Assembly (NCBI GenBank): GCA_963669155.1
Contig: CAVLGW020000025.1
Span: 61,001-125,000 of the forward strand
From: Arbacia lixula
Lineage: Eukaryota; Echinodermata; Echinoidea; Arbacioida; Arbaciidae
Direction: 5' to 3'
DNA: 64,000 nt
Below the pieces are notes generated by a model. That model worked only from the letters and a program-made list of their open reading frames with translations. It was not told the origin of the DNA and searched no databases. The position numbers were made by a program, and so were the translations under genes. Shown piece after piece: positions 48,381-61,185 of the stretch; the stretch's first letter is position 1; every line of letters starts with the position of its first letter.

Positions 48381-49610
48381 ATTCACTTAACACGTAATGC
48401 CCAGCAGGGGCTAGAATGATTAAGAAATCGATATTCAAGCTGAAATTTCACCATGATCCCGACATCTGATTAAAAAATGGAGACAACGTTCCGGAAAGCT
48501 CGTAGACTCAGCTACAACATACTGAAATTTCAGAGTGAAAGCTTGACATATTAGTGAGATACATCTCCTAGAAGCTCGTCATGTCATTTCATAAATACCA
48601 CTTCCATTGACATAACACGGAAGTGCGATTTTGACATTCATGCGTATAATGAAATTTACACCGTGAAGACGTCATCAAAATGAAAAATGAAGGCAACTCC
48701 TACTATGGAGCGAGGTCTCAGCTACAACATACTGAAATTTGGGAGAAAATTGACCATGAATTACTGAGATACACAAAAGCGGGTAAAAAAGTTCATGACG
48801 TCATACATGAAAAATCATTTTTTCGATTCATATGGCAATATGATGACATCAACATAAATTTAAAAGGTAAATCGAACATTAAATCACATCTACATTTCCC
48901 ACTCTTTCAGAATATTGAAAAAAAATTTGGGGTCACCGGCCATTCTGAAGAGCTATGGCCGATTGAAGGTAGTCATGTTTTTTGCAATATTTGCACACAA
49001 AAACGTATTGACGCACGCGCAGACTTTGAACTTTGACGCACCCGCACGACCTTGTTATTGCATGGAAATGGCTCAAAATGACAGGATGTGTTGTATGTAG
49101 TGTCAGTAACATGAATCCAGTAAAAAAACAGAATTTTGACGTTTTGTTCGCGTTACGCACGAAAAAACGCGCGAACGCGCGCGCACGCGCGGAAATTTTT
49201 GAAATGCTAGAAATGGCCTGAAACATATGCAAAACAATTTTGAGTTGATTTGGAGCATTTTAAAATTTTGCGCGCGCGTTTTTGCACTAACGTACGCGTA
49301 CGCGCGCGTTTTTTTTCAATAAAATTACTTAGCTACTCATTAATTATATGCATGTCAAATTTCATTACACAGAGATGACCAGTTCTATAGCTACATGAGG
49401 TAATAGTTTTTCATTAAACTGCTCGTAGATGACGTCATGATGACGTCATGACCTTGAAAATGTTGCTGTAACATGTTCACATATATGTCCATACATGATG
49501 AACATTTCATGAAATATGGCCCATGCATTGTTGAGATATCCATGTCACAAAAATTTGGAATAAAAATAAATAAATAAATAATAAAGAAAGAAAATTCTAA
49601 CGAAATTAAG

Positions 49611-49723
49611 AGGTGATCTGTCGTTGGCGACAGACCACCTAATAATAATAATAATAATAATAATAAAGAAAGAAAATTCGGACAAAAACAAGAGGTGATC
49701 TGCCATGGCATGGCAGACCACCT
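49611..49723. repeat. Hairpin modules of types A and B side by side (unit 6)
   Basis: Each module begins AATAAAGAAAGAAAATTC and ends in a stem starting AGGTGATCTG and closing CAGACCACCT. The A hairpin has inner stem TCG/CGA and loop TTGG; the B hairpin has inner stem CCATG/CATGG. Both have the same A-to-C mismatch at the sixth pair. Similar modules lie at 44664-44694, 51394-51424, 54718-54748, 59366-59395, 59448-59478, 61149-61179 and 62846-62875. Confidence 0.85.
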
Positions 49724-49726
49724 AAT

Positions 49727-51433
49727 AACGAGACATACTTGTGGACAAGTATAAGGTGGTCTGCATTGGCAAATTCATGCACTGACATGGGCTAGAAAAT
49801 GCACGGTGATATGGACCTTCAATCGTGACACCATCTATTCATAAGCAATCAGAGACTCCGCTCAAGAAAGCTCATAGCGCACCTACAATGTCTACTAACG
49901 TACATTTCAGAGACATGCCTAAATGGTTACATGTATATTGTGCTAACATGTAATTAATAGCCACGTAAGATAAAGGGGCGAGAGAAAACGAATGGGAAAG
50001 AAAATCTCAAAGAGAAAGACAAAGTGAGGAATAGAACAGAAGAAGATGGCAAAAGAAACATTGTAAAAGGAAAGCGAAAATTTACCCTACCCACTCCAGG
50101 AATCGAACCGGGGGCCTCGAGATCTTAAAACGCGGCGCCTTACCAATTGAGCCACACATCTTCCCATTCACTTAACACGTAATGCCCAGCAGGGGCTAGA
50201 ATGATTAAGAAATTGATATTCAAGATGAAATTTCGCCATGATCGCGACATCTGATTAAAAAATAAAGATGACGTCCCCGAAAGCTAGTAGACTCAGCTAC
50301 AACATACTAAAATTTCAGAGTAACAGAATTGAACATAAGCGAGATACAGCTCCTAGAAGATCGTCATGTCATTTAATAAATACCCCTTCCATTGACATAA
50401 CACGTACTTACGATCGATTTTGACATTAATGTCTATAATCAAATTCATACCATGAAGATAGAATCCTATTGAAATATTAGGGCTACTTTCTCATAGAGCA
50501 ATGTCTCAGCTATCACATACTGAAATTTGGAACAAAATTGACCAAAGATTACTGAGATACGCAAGAACGGGTAAAAAAGTTTATGACGTCATACATGAAA
50601 ATTGATTTTTTTCGATTCATATGGCAATATGATGACGTTACGATGTATTTAACGACCAAATGATACATGAAATAGCATCTACAGTTCCCACTCTTTCAAA
50701 ATATGAAAAAAAAATTGGGGGTCACCAGCCATTCTGAGGAGCTATGGCCGATTGAACGTGGTCATGTTTTTGCACACAAAAACGTATTGACGCACACGCG
50801 GACTTTGAACTTTGACGCACCCGCACGACCTTATTATTGCATAGAAATGGCTCAAAATTTCAGGATGTGTTGTTTGCAGTGTCAGAAACATGAATCCAGT
50901 GAAAAAACGGTTTTCCGACGTTGCGTTTGCTAAACGCACGGAAAAACGCGCGCGCGCGCGCGTACGCGCGGAAATTTAAAAAATGCTAGAAATGGCATCA
51001 AACATATGCAAAACAATTTCTAGTTGATTTGGAGCATTTTTTTATTTTACGCGCGCGTTAATGCACTAACGTACGCGTACGCGCGCGTTTTTTTTCATTG
51101 AAATTAATTGTCTTGTCATTAATTATATACATGCCAAATTTCATTACACAGAGATGAACGGTTTTAGAGCTACATGAGATAATCGATTTTCATTAAATTG
51201 CTCGTGCATGACGTCACGATTACGTAATGACCTTGAAAATGTTGCTGGACCATGTTCACATATATACCTATACATGATAAACATTTGATGAAACATGGTC
51301 CATGCATTGTTGAGATATCCATGTCACAAAAAATAGGAATAAAAATAAATAATAATAATAATAATAAAGAAAGAAAATTCGGACAAAAACAAGAGGTGAT
51401 CTGCCATGGCATGGCAGACCACCTAATAATAAT
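49727..51433 (+). repeat. Array unit 7 (B)
   Basis: 1707 bp, B hairpin at 51394-51424. It shares a private set of variants (GAGGAATAG, GGAAAGCG, GATTGAACGTGG, CACACGCGG) with units 8 and 13. Confidence 0.9.
50085..50165 (-). promoter_or_regulatory. tRNA-like segment, unit 7
   Basis: B-type, both boxes intact. Confidence 0.72.
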
Positions 51434-53054
51434 AACGAGACATACTTGTGGACAAGTATAAGGTGGTCTGCATTGGCAAATTCATGCACTGACATGGGCT
51501 AGAAAATGCACGGTGATATGGACCTTCAATCGTGACACCATCTATTCATAAGCAATCAGAGACTCCGCTCAAGAAAGCTCATAGCGCACCTACAATGTCT
51601 ACTAACGTACATTTCAGAGACATGCCTAAATGGTTACATGTATATTGTGCTAACATGTAATTAATAGCCACGTAAGATAAAGGGGCGAGAGAAAACGAAT
51701 GGGAAAGAAAATCTCAAAGAGAAAGACAAAGTGAGGAATAGAACAGAAGAAGATGGCAAAAGAAACATTGTAAAAGGAAAGCGAAAATTTACCCTACCCA
51801 CTCCAGGAATCGAACCGGGGGCCTCGAGATCTTAAAACGCGGCGCCTTACCAATTGAGCCACACATCTTCCCATTCACTTAACACGTAATGCCCAGCAGG
51901 GGCTAGAATGATTAAGAAATTGATATTCAAGATGAAATTTCGCCATGATCGCGACATCTGATTAAAAAATAAAGATGACGTCCCCGAAAGCTAGTAGACT
52001 CAGCTACAACATACTAAAATTTCAGAGTAACAGAATTGAACATAAGCGAGATACAGCTCCTAGAAGATCGTCATGTCATTTAATAAATACCCCTTCCATT
52101 GACATAACACGTACTTACGATCGATTTTGACATTAATGTCTATAATCAAATTCATACCATGAAGATAGAATCCTATTGAAATATTAGGGCTACTTTCTCA
52201 TAGAGCAATGTCTCAGCTATCACATACTGAAATTTGGAACAAAATTGACCAAAGATTACTGAGATACGCAAGAACGGGTAAAAAAGTTTATGACGTCATA
52301 CATGAAAATTGATTTTTTTCGATTCATATGGCAATATGATGACGTTACGATGTATTTAACGACCAAATGATACATGAAATAGCATCTACAGTTCCCACTC
52401 TTTCAAAATATGAAAAAAAAATTGGGGGTCACCAGCCATTCTGAGGAGCTATGGCCGATTGAACGTGGTCATGTTTTTGCACACAAAAACGTATTGACGC
52501 ACACGCGGACTTTGAACTTTGACGCACCCGCACGACCTTATTATTGCATAGAAATGGCTCAAAATTTCAGGATGTGTTGTTTGCAGTGTCAGAAACATGA
52601 ATCCAGTGAAAAAACGGTTTTCCGACGTTGCGTTTGCTAAACGCACGGAAAAACGCGCGCGCGCGCGCGTACGCGCGGAAATTTAAAAAATGCTAGAAAT
52701 GGCATCAAACATATGCAAAACAATTTCTAGTTGATTTGGAGCATTTTTTTATTTTACGCGCGCGTTAATGCACTAACGTACGCGTACGCGCGCGTTTTTT
52801 TTCATTGAAATTAATTGTCTTGTCATTAATTATATACATGCCAAATTTCATTACACAGAGATGAACGGTTTTAGAGCTACATGAGATAATCGATTTTCAT
52901 TAAATTGCTCGTGCATGACGTCACGATTACGTAATGACCTTGAAAATGTTGCTGGACCATGTTCACATATATACCTATACATGATAAACATTTGATGAAA
53001 CATGGTCCATGCATTGTTGAGATATCCATGTCACAAAAAATAGGAATAAAAATA
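51434..53054 (+). repeat. Array unit 8 (B)
   Basis: 1621 bp. A near-copy of unit 7 without the hairpin module. Confidence 0.9.
51792..51872 (-). promoter_or_regulatory. tRNA-like segment, unit 8
   Basis: B-type, both boxes intact. Confidence 0.72.
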
Positions 53055-54754
53055 AACGAGACATACTTGTGGACAAGTATAAGGTGGTCTGCATTGGCAA
53101 ATTCATGCACTGACATGGGCTAGAAAATGCACGGTGATATGGACCTTCAATCGTGACACCATCTATTCATAAGCAATCAGAGACTCCGCTCAAGAAAGCT
53201 CATAGCGCACCTACAATGTCTACTAACGTACATTTCAGAGACATGCCTAAATGGTTACATGTATATTGTGCTAACATGTAATTAATAGCCACGTAAGATA
53301 AAGGGGCGAGAGAAGACGAATGGGAAAGAAAATCTCAAAGAGAAAGACAAAGTGAGGGATAGAACAGAAGAAGATGGCAAAAGAAACATTGTAAAAGGAA
53401 TGCGAAAATTTACCCTACCCACTCCAGGAATCGAACCGGGGGCCTCGAGATCTTAAAACGCGGCGCCTTACCAATTGAGCCACACATCTTCCCATTCACT
53501 TAACACGTAATGCCCAGCAGGGGCTAGAATGATTAAGAAATTGATATTCAAGATGAAATTTCGCCATGATCGCGACATCTGATTAAAAAATAAAGATGAC
53601 GCCCCCGAAAGCTAGTAGACTCAGCTACAACATACTAAAATTTCAGAGTAACAGAATTGAACATAAGCGAGATACAGCTCCTAGAAGATCGTCATGTCAT
53701 TTAATAAATACCCCTTCCATTGACATAACACGTACTTACGATCGATTTTGACATTAATGTCTATAATCAAATTCATACCATGAAGATAGAATCCTATTGA
53801 AATATTAGGGCTACTTTCTCATAGAGCAATGTCTCAGCTATCACATACTGAAATTTGGAACAAAATTGACCAAAGATTACTGAGATACGCAAGAACGGGT
53901 AAAAAAGTTTATGACGTCATACATGAAAATTGATTTTTTCGATTCATATGGCAATATGATGACGTTACGATGTATTTAACGACCAAATGATACATGAAAT
54001 AGCATCTACAGTTCCCACTCTTTCAAAATATGAAAAAAAAATTGGGGGTCACCAGCCATTCTGAGGAGCTATGGCCGATTGAAGGTGGTCATGTCTTTGC
54101 ACACAAAAACGTATTGACGCACGCGCGGACTTTGAAATTTGACGCACCCGCACGACCTTATTATTGCATAGAAATGGCTCAAAATTTCAGGATGTGTTGT
54201 TTGCAGTGTCAGAAACATGAATCCAGTGAAAAAACGGTTTTCCGACGTTGCGTTTGCTAAACGCACGGAAAAACGCGCGCGCGCGCGCGTACGCGCGGAA
54301 ATTTGAAAAATGCTAGAAATGGCATCAAACATATGCAAAACCATTTCTAGTTGATTTGGAGCATTTTTTTATTTTACGCGCGCGTTAATGCACTAACGTA
54401 CGCGTACGCGCGCGTTTTTTTTCATTGAAATTAATTGTCTTGTCATTAATTATATACATGCCAAATTTCATTACACAGAGATGAACGGTTTTAGAGCTAC
54501 ATGAAATAATAGATTTTCATTAAATTGCTCGTGCATGACGTCACCATTACGTAATGACCTTGAAAATGTTCCTGTGACATGTTCACATATATACCTATAC
54601 ATGATGAACATTTGATGAAACATGGTCCATGCATTGTTGAGATATCCATGTCACAAAAAATAGGAATAAAAATAAATAATAATAATAATAAAGAAAGAAA
54701 ATTCGGACAAAAACAAGAGGTGATCTGCCATGGCATGGCAGACCACCTAATAAT
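53055..54754 (+). repeat. Array unit 9 (B)
   Basis: 1700 bp, B hairpin at 54718-54748. Lacks the private variants of units 7 and 8. Confidence 0.9.
53413..53493 (-). promoter_or_regulatory. tRNA-like segment, unit 9
   Basis: B-type, both boxes intact. Confidence 0.72.
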
Positions 54755-56081
54755 AACGAGACATACTTGTGGACAAGTATAAGGTGGTCTGCATTGGCAA
54801 ATTCATGCACTGGCATGGGCTGGTAAATGAACGTTCTTAAAACATCGCCTTACCCAATGAGCCACAAATCTTCGCATTCACTTTTCACGTAATGCCCACT
54901 AGCAGTGGCTAGAATGATTTAGAAATCGATATTCAAGCTGAAATGTTGCCATGATCCCGATATCTAATGAAAAAATGGAGAACACATGGCCGAAAGCTAC
55001 TAGATTCAGCTACAACATATTAAAATTTCAGAGTAAAAGATTGTAACATAGGAAAAGATATAGCTCCTGAAAGAGTGCCATGTCATTTCATGATTTCAAA
55101 TAAATGACCCTCCCATTGACATTACACGTAAAAACGTCTGATTCTGACATTAATGCCTATAATCATATTTTAACCTTGAAGACGTTAACAAATTGAAAAG
55201 TTAAGGCAAGCCTGCCATAGAGCAATGTCTAAGGCACAACATACTGAATTTTGGGAGAAAAATTTTAAAAGGAATACTGAGATATGAAAAAGCGGGTAAA
55301 AAAAATTATGACGTCATAATTGAAAATTCATTTTTTCGATTCATATGGCAATATGATGACGTCACCATGTACTTACCGGTAAAATGACACATGAAATGAC
55401 ATCTACATTTCATACTTTTTCCAAATATTAAAAAAAAAATGGGGGTCACCGGCCATTCTGAAGAGATATGGCCGATTGAGGGTAGTCATGTTTTTTGCAA
55501 TATTTGCACACAAAAACGTATTGACGCACGCGCAGACTTTCAACTTTGACGCACCCGCACGACCTTGTTATTGCATGGAAATTGCTCAAAATGACAGGAT
55601 GTGTTGTATGTAGTGTCAGTAACATGAATGCAGTAAAAAAACGGAATTTTGACGTTTTGTTCGCGTTACGCACGGAAAAACGCGCGAACGCGCGCGCACG
55701 CGCGGAAATTTTTGAAATGCTTGAAATTGCTTGAAACATATGCAAAACAATTTTGAGTTCATTTGGAGCATTTTAAAATTTTGCGCGCGCGTTTTTGCAC
55801 TAACGTACGCGTACGCGCGCGTTTTTATTTATTGAAATTAATTGTATTATTATTAAATTTATGCATGTCAATTTTCATTAGCTATAAATGATTGGTTCTA
55901 GAGCTACATGAGGTAATAGATTTTCATTAAACTGCTCGTAGATGACGTCACGATGACGTCATGACCTTGAAAATGTTGCTGGACCATGTTCCCATATATA
56001 CCTATACATGGTGAACATTTCATGAAACATGGTCCATGCATTGTTGAGATATCGATGCCACAAAAATTTGGAATAAAAATA
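54755..56081 (+). repeat. Array unit 10 (C, divergent)
   Basis: 1327 bp. It begins B-like, then loses about 300 bp including the tRNA-like B box. The rest differs from A and B throughout, but is A-like at the CG tract and the paired CREs. Probably the oldest unit. Confidence 0.88.
54836..54875 (-). promoter_or_regulatory. tRNA-like remnant, unit 10 (A box half only)
   Basis: Only the A-box half survives (TGGCTCATTGGG on the minus strand). The B box lies in the part deleted from this unit. Confidence 0.6.
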
Positions 56082-57708
56082 AACGAGACATACTTGTGGA
56101 CAAGTATAAGGTGGTCTGCATTGGCAAATTCATGCACTGACATGGGCTAGAAAATGCACGGTGATATGGACCTTCAATCGTGACACCATCTATTCATAAG
56201 CAATCAGAGACTCCGCTCAAGAAAGCTCAGAGCACACCTACAATGTCTACTAACGTACATTTCAGAGACATGCCTAAATGGTACATGTATATTGTGCTAA
56301 CATGTAATTAATAGCCACGTAAGATAAAGGGGCGAGAGAAAACGAATGGGAAAGAAAATCTCAAAGAGAAAGACAAAGTGAGGGATAGAACAGAAGAAGA
56401 TGGCAAAAGAAACATTGTAAAAGGAATGCGAAAATTTACCCTACCCACTCCAGGAATCGAACCGGGGGCCTCGAGATCTTAAAACGCGGCGCCTTACCAA
56501 TTGAGCCACACATCTTCCCATTCACTTAACACGTAATGCCCAGCAGGGGCTAGAATGATTAAGAAATTGATATTCAAGATGAAATTTCGCCATGATCGCG
56601 ACATCTGATTGAAAAATAAAGATGACGTCCCCGAAAGCTAGTAGACTCAGCTACAACATACTAAAATTTCAGAGTAACAGAATTGAACATAAGCGAGATA
56701 CAGCTCCTAGAAGATCGTCATGTCATTTAATAAATACCTCTTCCATTGACATAACACGTACTTACGATCGATTTTGACATTAATGTCTATAATCAAATTC
56801 ATACCATGAAGATAGAATCCTATTGAAATATTAGGGCTACTTTCTCATAGAGCAATGTCTCAGCTATCACATACTGAAATTTGGAACAAAATTGACCAAA
56901 GATTAATGAGATACGCAAGAACGGGTAAAAAAGTTTATGACGTAATACATGAAAATTGATTTTTTCGATTCATATGGCAATATGATGACGTTACGATGTA
57001 TTTAACGACCAAATGATACATGAAATAGCATCTACAGTTCCCACTCTTTCAAAATATGAAAAAAAAATTGGGGGTCACCAGCCATTCTGAGGAGCTATGG
57101 CCGATTGAAGGTGGTCATGTTTTTGCACACAAAAACGTATTGACGCACGCGCGGACTTTGAACTTTGACGCACCCGCACGACCTTATTATTGCATAGAAA
57201 TGGCTGAAAATTTCAGGATGTGTTGTTTGCAGTGTCAGAAACATGAATCCAGTGAAAAAACGGTTTTCCGACGTTGCGTTTGCTAAACGCACGGAAAAAC
57301 GCGCGCGCGCGCGCGTACGCGCGGAAATTTGAAAAATGCTAGAAATGGCCTCCAACATATGCAAAACAATTTCTAGTTGATTTGGAGCATTTTTTTATTT
57401 TACGCGCGCGTTAATGCACTAACGTACGCGTACGCGCGCGTTTTTTTCATTGAAATTAATTGTCTTGTCATTAATTATATACATGCCAAATTTCATTACA
57501 CAGAGATGAACGGTTTTAGAGCTACACGAGATAATAGATTTTCATTAAATTGCTCGTGCATGACGTCACGATTACGTAATGACCTTGAAAATGTTGCTGG
57601 ACCATGTTCACATATATACCTATACATGATGAACATTTCATGAAACATGGTCCATGCATTGTTGAGATATCCATGTCACAAAAAATAGGAATAAAAATAA
57701 ATAATAAT
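56082..57708 (+). repeat. Array unit 11 (B)
   Basis: 1627 bp, no hairpin module, ends in AAATAATAATAA. Confidence 0.9.
56439..56519 (-). promoter_or_regulatory. tRNA-like segment, unit 11
   Basis: B-type, both boxes intact. Confidence 0.72.
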
Positions 57709-59481
57709 AACGAGACATACTTGTGGACAAGTATCAGGTGGTCTGCATTGGCAAATTCATGCACAGACATGGGCTGGAAAATGCACGGTGAACTATAGAC
57801 CTTCATTCGTGACACCATCTATCCATAAGCAATGTGAGACAGCGCTCAAGAAAGCTCATAGGGCACCTATTATACTAAAATTTCAGAGAATTTCCTAAAT
57901 GGTAACATGTTTATGCTAACGTGATTAATAGTCATGTAAGAGAATGGGGTGAGAGAAAAAAGAATTGGAAAGAAAATCTCAAAGAGAATGACAAAGTGAG
58001 GCATAGAACAGAAGAAGATGGCAAAATAAACATTGCAAAAGGAATGCAAAAGTTGACCCTACCCACGCCAGGAATCGAACCGGGGGCCTCGAGATCTTAA
58101 AACGGCGCCTTACCTATTGAGCCACAAATCTTCCCATTCACTTAACACGTAATGCCCAGCAGGGGCTAGAATGATTAAGAAATCGATATTCAAGCTGAAA
58201 TTTCACCATGATCCCGACATCTGATTAAAAAATGGAGACAACGTTCCGGAAAGCTCGTAGACTCAGCTACAACATACTGAAATTTCAGAGTGAAAGCTTG
58301 ACATATTAGTGAGATACATCTCCTAGAAGCTCGTCATGTCATTTCATAAATACCACTTCCATTGACATAACACGGAAGTGCGATTTTGACATTCATGCGT
58401 ATAATGAAATTTACACCGTGAAGACGTCATCAAAATGAAAAATGAAGGCAACTCCTACTATGGAGCGAGGTCTCAGCTACAACATACTGAAATTTGGGAG
58501 AAAATTGACCATGAATTACTGAGATACACAAAAGCGGGTAAAAAAGTTCATGACGTCATACATGAAAAATCATTTTTTCGATTCATATGGCAATATGATG
58601 ACATCAACATAAATTTAAAAGGTAAATCGAACATTAAATCACATCTACATTTCCCACTCTTTCAGAATATTGAAAAAAAATTTGGGGTCACCGGCCATTC
58701 TGAAGAGCTATGGCCGATTGAAGGTAGTCATGTTTTTTGCAATATTTGCACACAAAAACGTATTGACGCACGCGCAGACTTTGAACTTTGACGCACCCGC
58801 ACGACCTTGTTATTGCATGGAAATGGCTCAAAATGACAGGATGTGTTGTATGTAGTGTCAGTAACATGAATCCAGTAAAAAAACAGAATTTTGACGTTTT
58901 GTTCGCGTTACGCACGAAAAAACGCGCGAACGCGCGCGCACGCGCGGAAATTTTTGAAATGCTAGAAATGGCCTGAAACATATGCAAAACAATTTTGAGT
59001 TGATTTGGAGCATTTTAAAATTTTGCGCGCGCGTTTTTGCACTAACGTACGCGTACGCGCGCGTTTTTTTTCAATAAAATTACTTAGCTACTCATTAATT
59101 ATATGCATGTCAAATTTCATTACACAGAGATGACCAGTTCTATAGCTACATGAGGTAATAGTTTTTCATTAAACTGCTCGTAGATGACGTCATGATGACG
59201 TCATGACCTTGAAAATGTTGCTGTAACATGTTCACATATATGTCCATACATGATGAACATTTCATGAAATATGGCCCATGCATTGTTGAGATATCCATGT
59301 CACAAAAATTTGGAATAAAAATAAATAAATAAATAATAAAGAAAGAAAATTCTAACGAAATTAAGAGGTGATCTGTCGTTGGCGACAGACCACCTAATAA
59401 TAATAATAATAATAATAATAAAGAAAGAAAATTCGGACAAAAACAAGAGGTGATCTGCCATGGCATGGCAGACCACCTAAT
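57709..59481 (+). repeat. Array unit 12 (A, two hairpin modules)
   Basis: 1773 bp, A hairpin 59366-59395 and B hairpin 59448-59478. Same length and layout as unit 6. Confidence 0.9.
58057..58135 (-). promoter_or_regulatory. tRNA-like segment, unit 12
   Basis: A-type, both boxes intact. Confidence 0.72.
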
Positions 59482-61185
59482 AACGAGACATACTTGTGGA
59501 CAAGTATAAGGTGGTCTGCATTGGCAAATTCATGCACTGACATGGGCTAGAAAATGCACGGTGATATGGACCTTCAATCGTGACACCATCTATTCATAAG
59601 CAATCAGAGACTCCGCTCAAGAAAGCTCATAGCGCACCTACAATGTCTACTAACGTACATTTCAGAGACATGCCTAAATGGTTACATGTATATTGTGCTA
59701 ACATGTAATTAATAGCCACGTAAGATAAAGGGGCGAGAGAAAACGAATGGGAAAGAAAATCTCAAAGAGAAAGACAAAGTGAGGAATAGAACAGAAGAAG
59801 ATGGCAAAAGAAACATTGTAAAAGGAAAGCGAAAATTTACCCTACCCACTCCAGGAATCGAACCGGGGGCCTCGAGATCTTAAAACGCGGCGCCTTACCA
59901 ATTGAGCCACACATCTTCCCATTCACTTAACACGTAATGCCCAGCAGGGGCTAGAATGATTAAGAAATTGATATTCAAGATGAAATTTCGCCATGATCGC
60001 GACATCTGATTAAAAAATAAAGATGACGTCCCCGAAAGCTAGTAGACTCAGCTACAACATACTAAAATTTCAGAGTAACAGAATTGAACATAAGCGAGAT
60101 ACAGCTCCTAGAAGATCGTCATGTCATTTAATAAATACCCCTTCCATTGACATAACACGTACTTACGATCGATTTTGACATTAATGTCTATAATCAAATT
60201 CATACCATGAAGATAGAATCCTATTGAAATATTAGGGCTACTTTCTCATAGAGCAATGTCTCAGCTATCACATACTGAAATTTGGAACAAAATTGACCAA
60301 AGATTACTGAGATACGCAAGAACGGGTAAAAAAGTTTATGACGTCATACATGAAAATTGATTTTTTTCGATTCATATGGCAATATGATGACGTTACGATG
60401 TATTTAACGACCAAATGATACATGAAATAGCATCTACAGTTCCCACTCTTTCAAAATATGAAAAAAAAATTGGGGGTCACCAGCCATTCTGAGGAGCTAT
60501 GGCCGATTGAACGTGGTCATGTTTTTGCACACAAAAACGTATTGACGCACACGCGGACTTTGAACTTTGACGCACCCGCACGACCTTATTATTGCATAGA
60601 AATGGCTCAAAATTTCAGGATGTGTTGTTTGCAGTGTCAGAAACATGAATCCAGTGAAAAAACGGTTTTCCGACGTTGCGTTTGCTAAACGCACGGAAAA
60701 ACGCGCGCGCGCGCGCGTACGCGCGGAAATTTAAAAAATGCTAGAAATGGCATCAAACATATGCAAAACAATTTCTAGTTGATTTGGAGCATTTTTTTAT
60801 TTTACGCGCGCGTTAATGCACTAACGTACGCGTACGCGCGCGTTTTTTTTCATTGAAATTAATTGTCTTGTCATTAATTATATACATGCCAAATTTCATT
60901 ACACAGAGATGAACGGTTTTAGAGCTACATGAGATAATCGATTTTCATTAAATTGCTCGTGCATGACGTCACGATTACGTAATGACCTTGAAAATGTTGC
61001 TGGACCATGTTCACATATATACCTATACATGATAAACATTTGATGAAACATGGTCCATGCATTGTTGAGATATCCATGTCACAAAAAATAGGAATAAAAA
61101 TAAATAATAATAATAATAATAAAGAAAGAAAATTCGGACAAAAACAAGAGGTGATCTGCCATGGCATGGCAGACCACCTAATAAT
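59482..61185 (+). repeat. Array unit 13 (B)
   Basis: 1704 bp, B hairpin 61149-61179. Matches unit 7 except for one AAT triplet at the end and few, if any, other changes. Confidence 0.9.
59840..59920 (-). promoter_or_regulatory. tRNA-like segment, unit 13
   Basis: B-type, both boxes intact. Confidence 0.72.

Larger units (their letters stand above)
47954..49726 (+). repeat. Array unit 6 (A, two hairpin modules)
   Basis: 1773 bp. The A hairpin (49611-49640) is followed by an AAT run and then a B hairpin (49693-49723). Nearly identical to unit 12. Confidence 0.9.

Noticed and set aside
48680-49036. A 118-codon open frame in A units (starts MKNEGNSYYG), repeated in units 1, 6, 12 and 15
   Set aside because: B and C units have stops and shifts in the same stretch, and A/B differences are not concentrated at third codon positions. 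It is a by-product of a young repeat.
48933-49232. Minus-strand 99-codon frame in A units rich in Arg/Ala (starts MHMFQAISSI)
   Set aside because: It runs through the alternating CG tract, which avoids stops in several frames. There is no domain, and no conservation of frame in B units beyond what the DNA identity gives.
49611-49723. Helitron 3' end (hairpin followed by CTAA-T)
   Set aside because: The hairpin touches the CTAAT instead of lying about 10 bp before it, no TC start at an A/T target is evident, and the module sits within AAT runs inside a tandem array.
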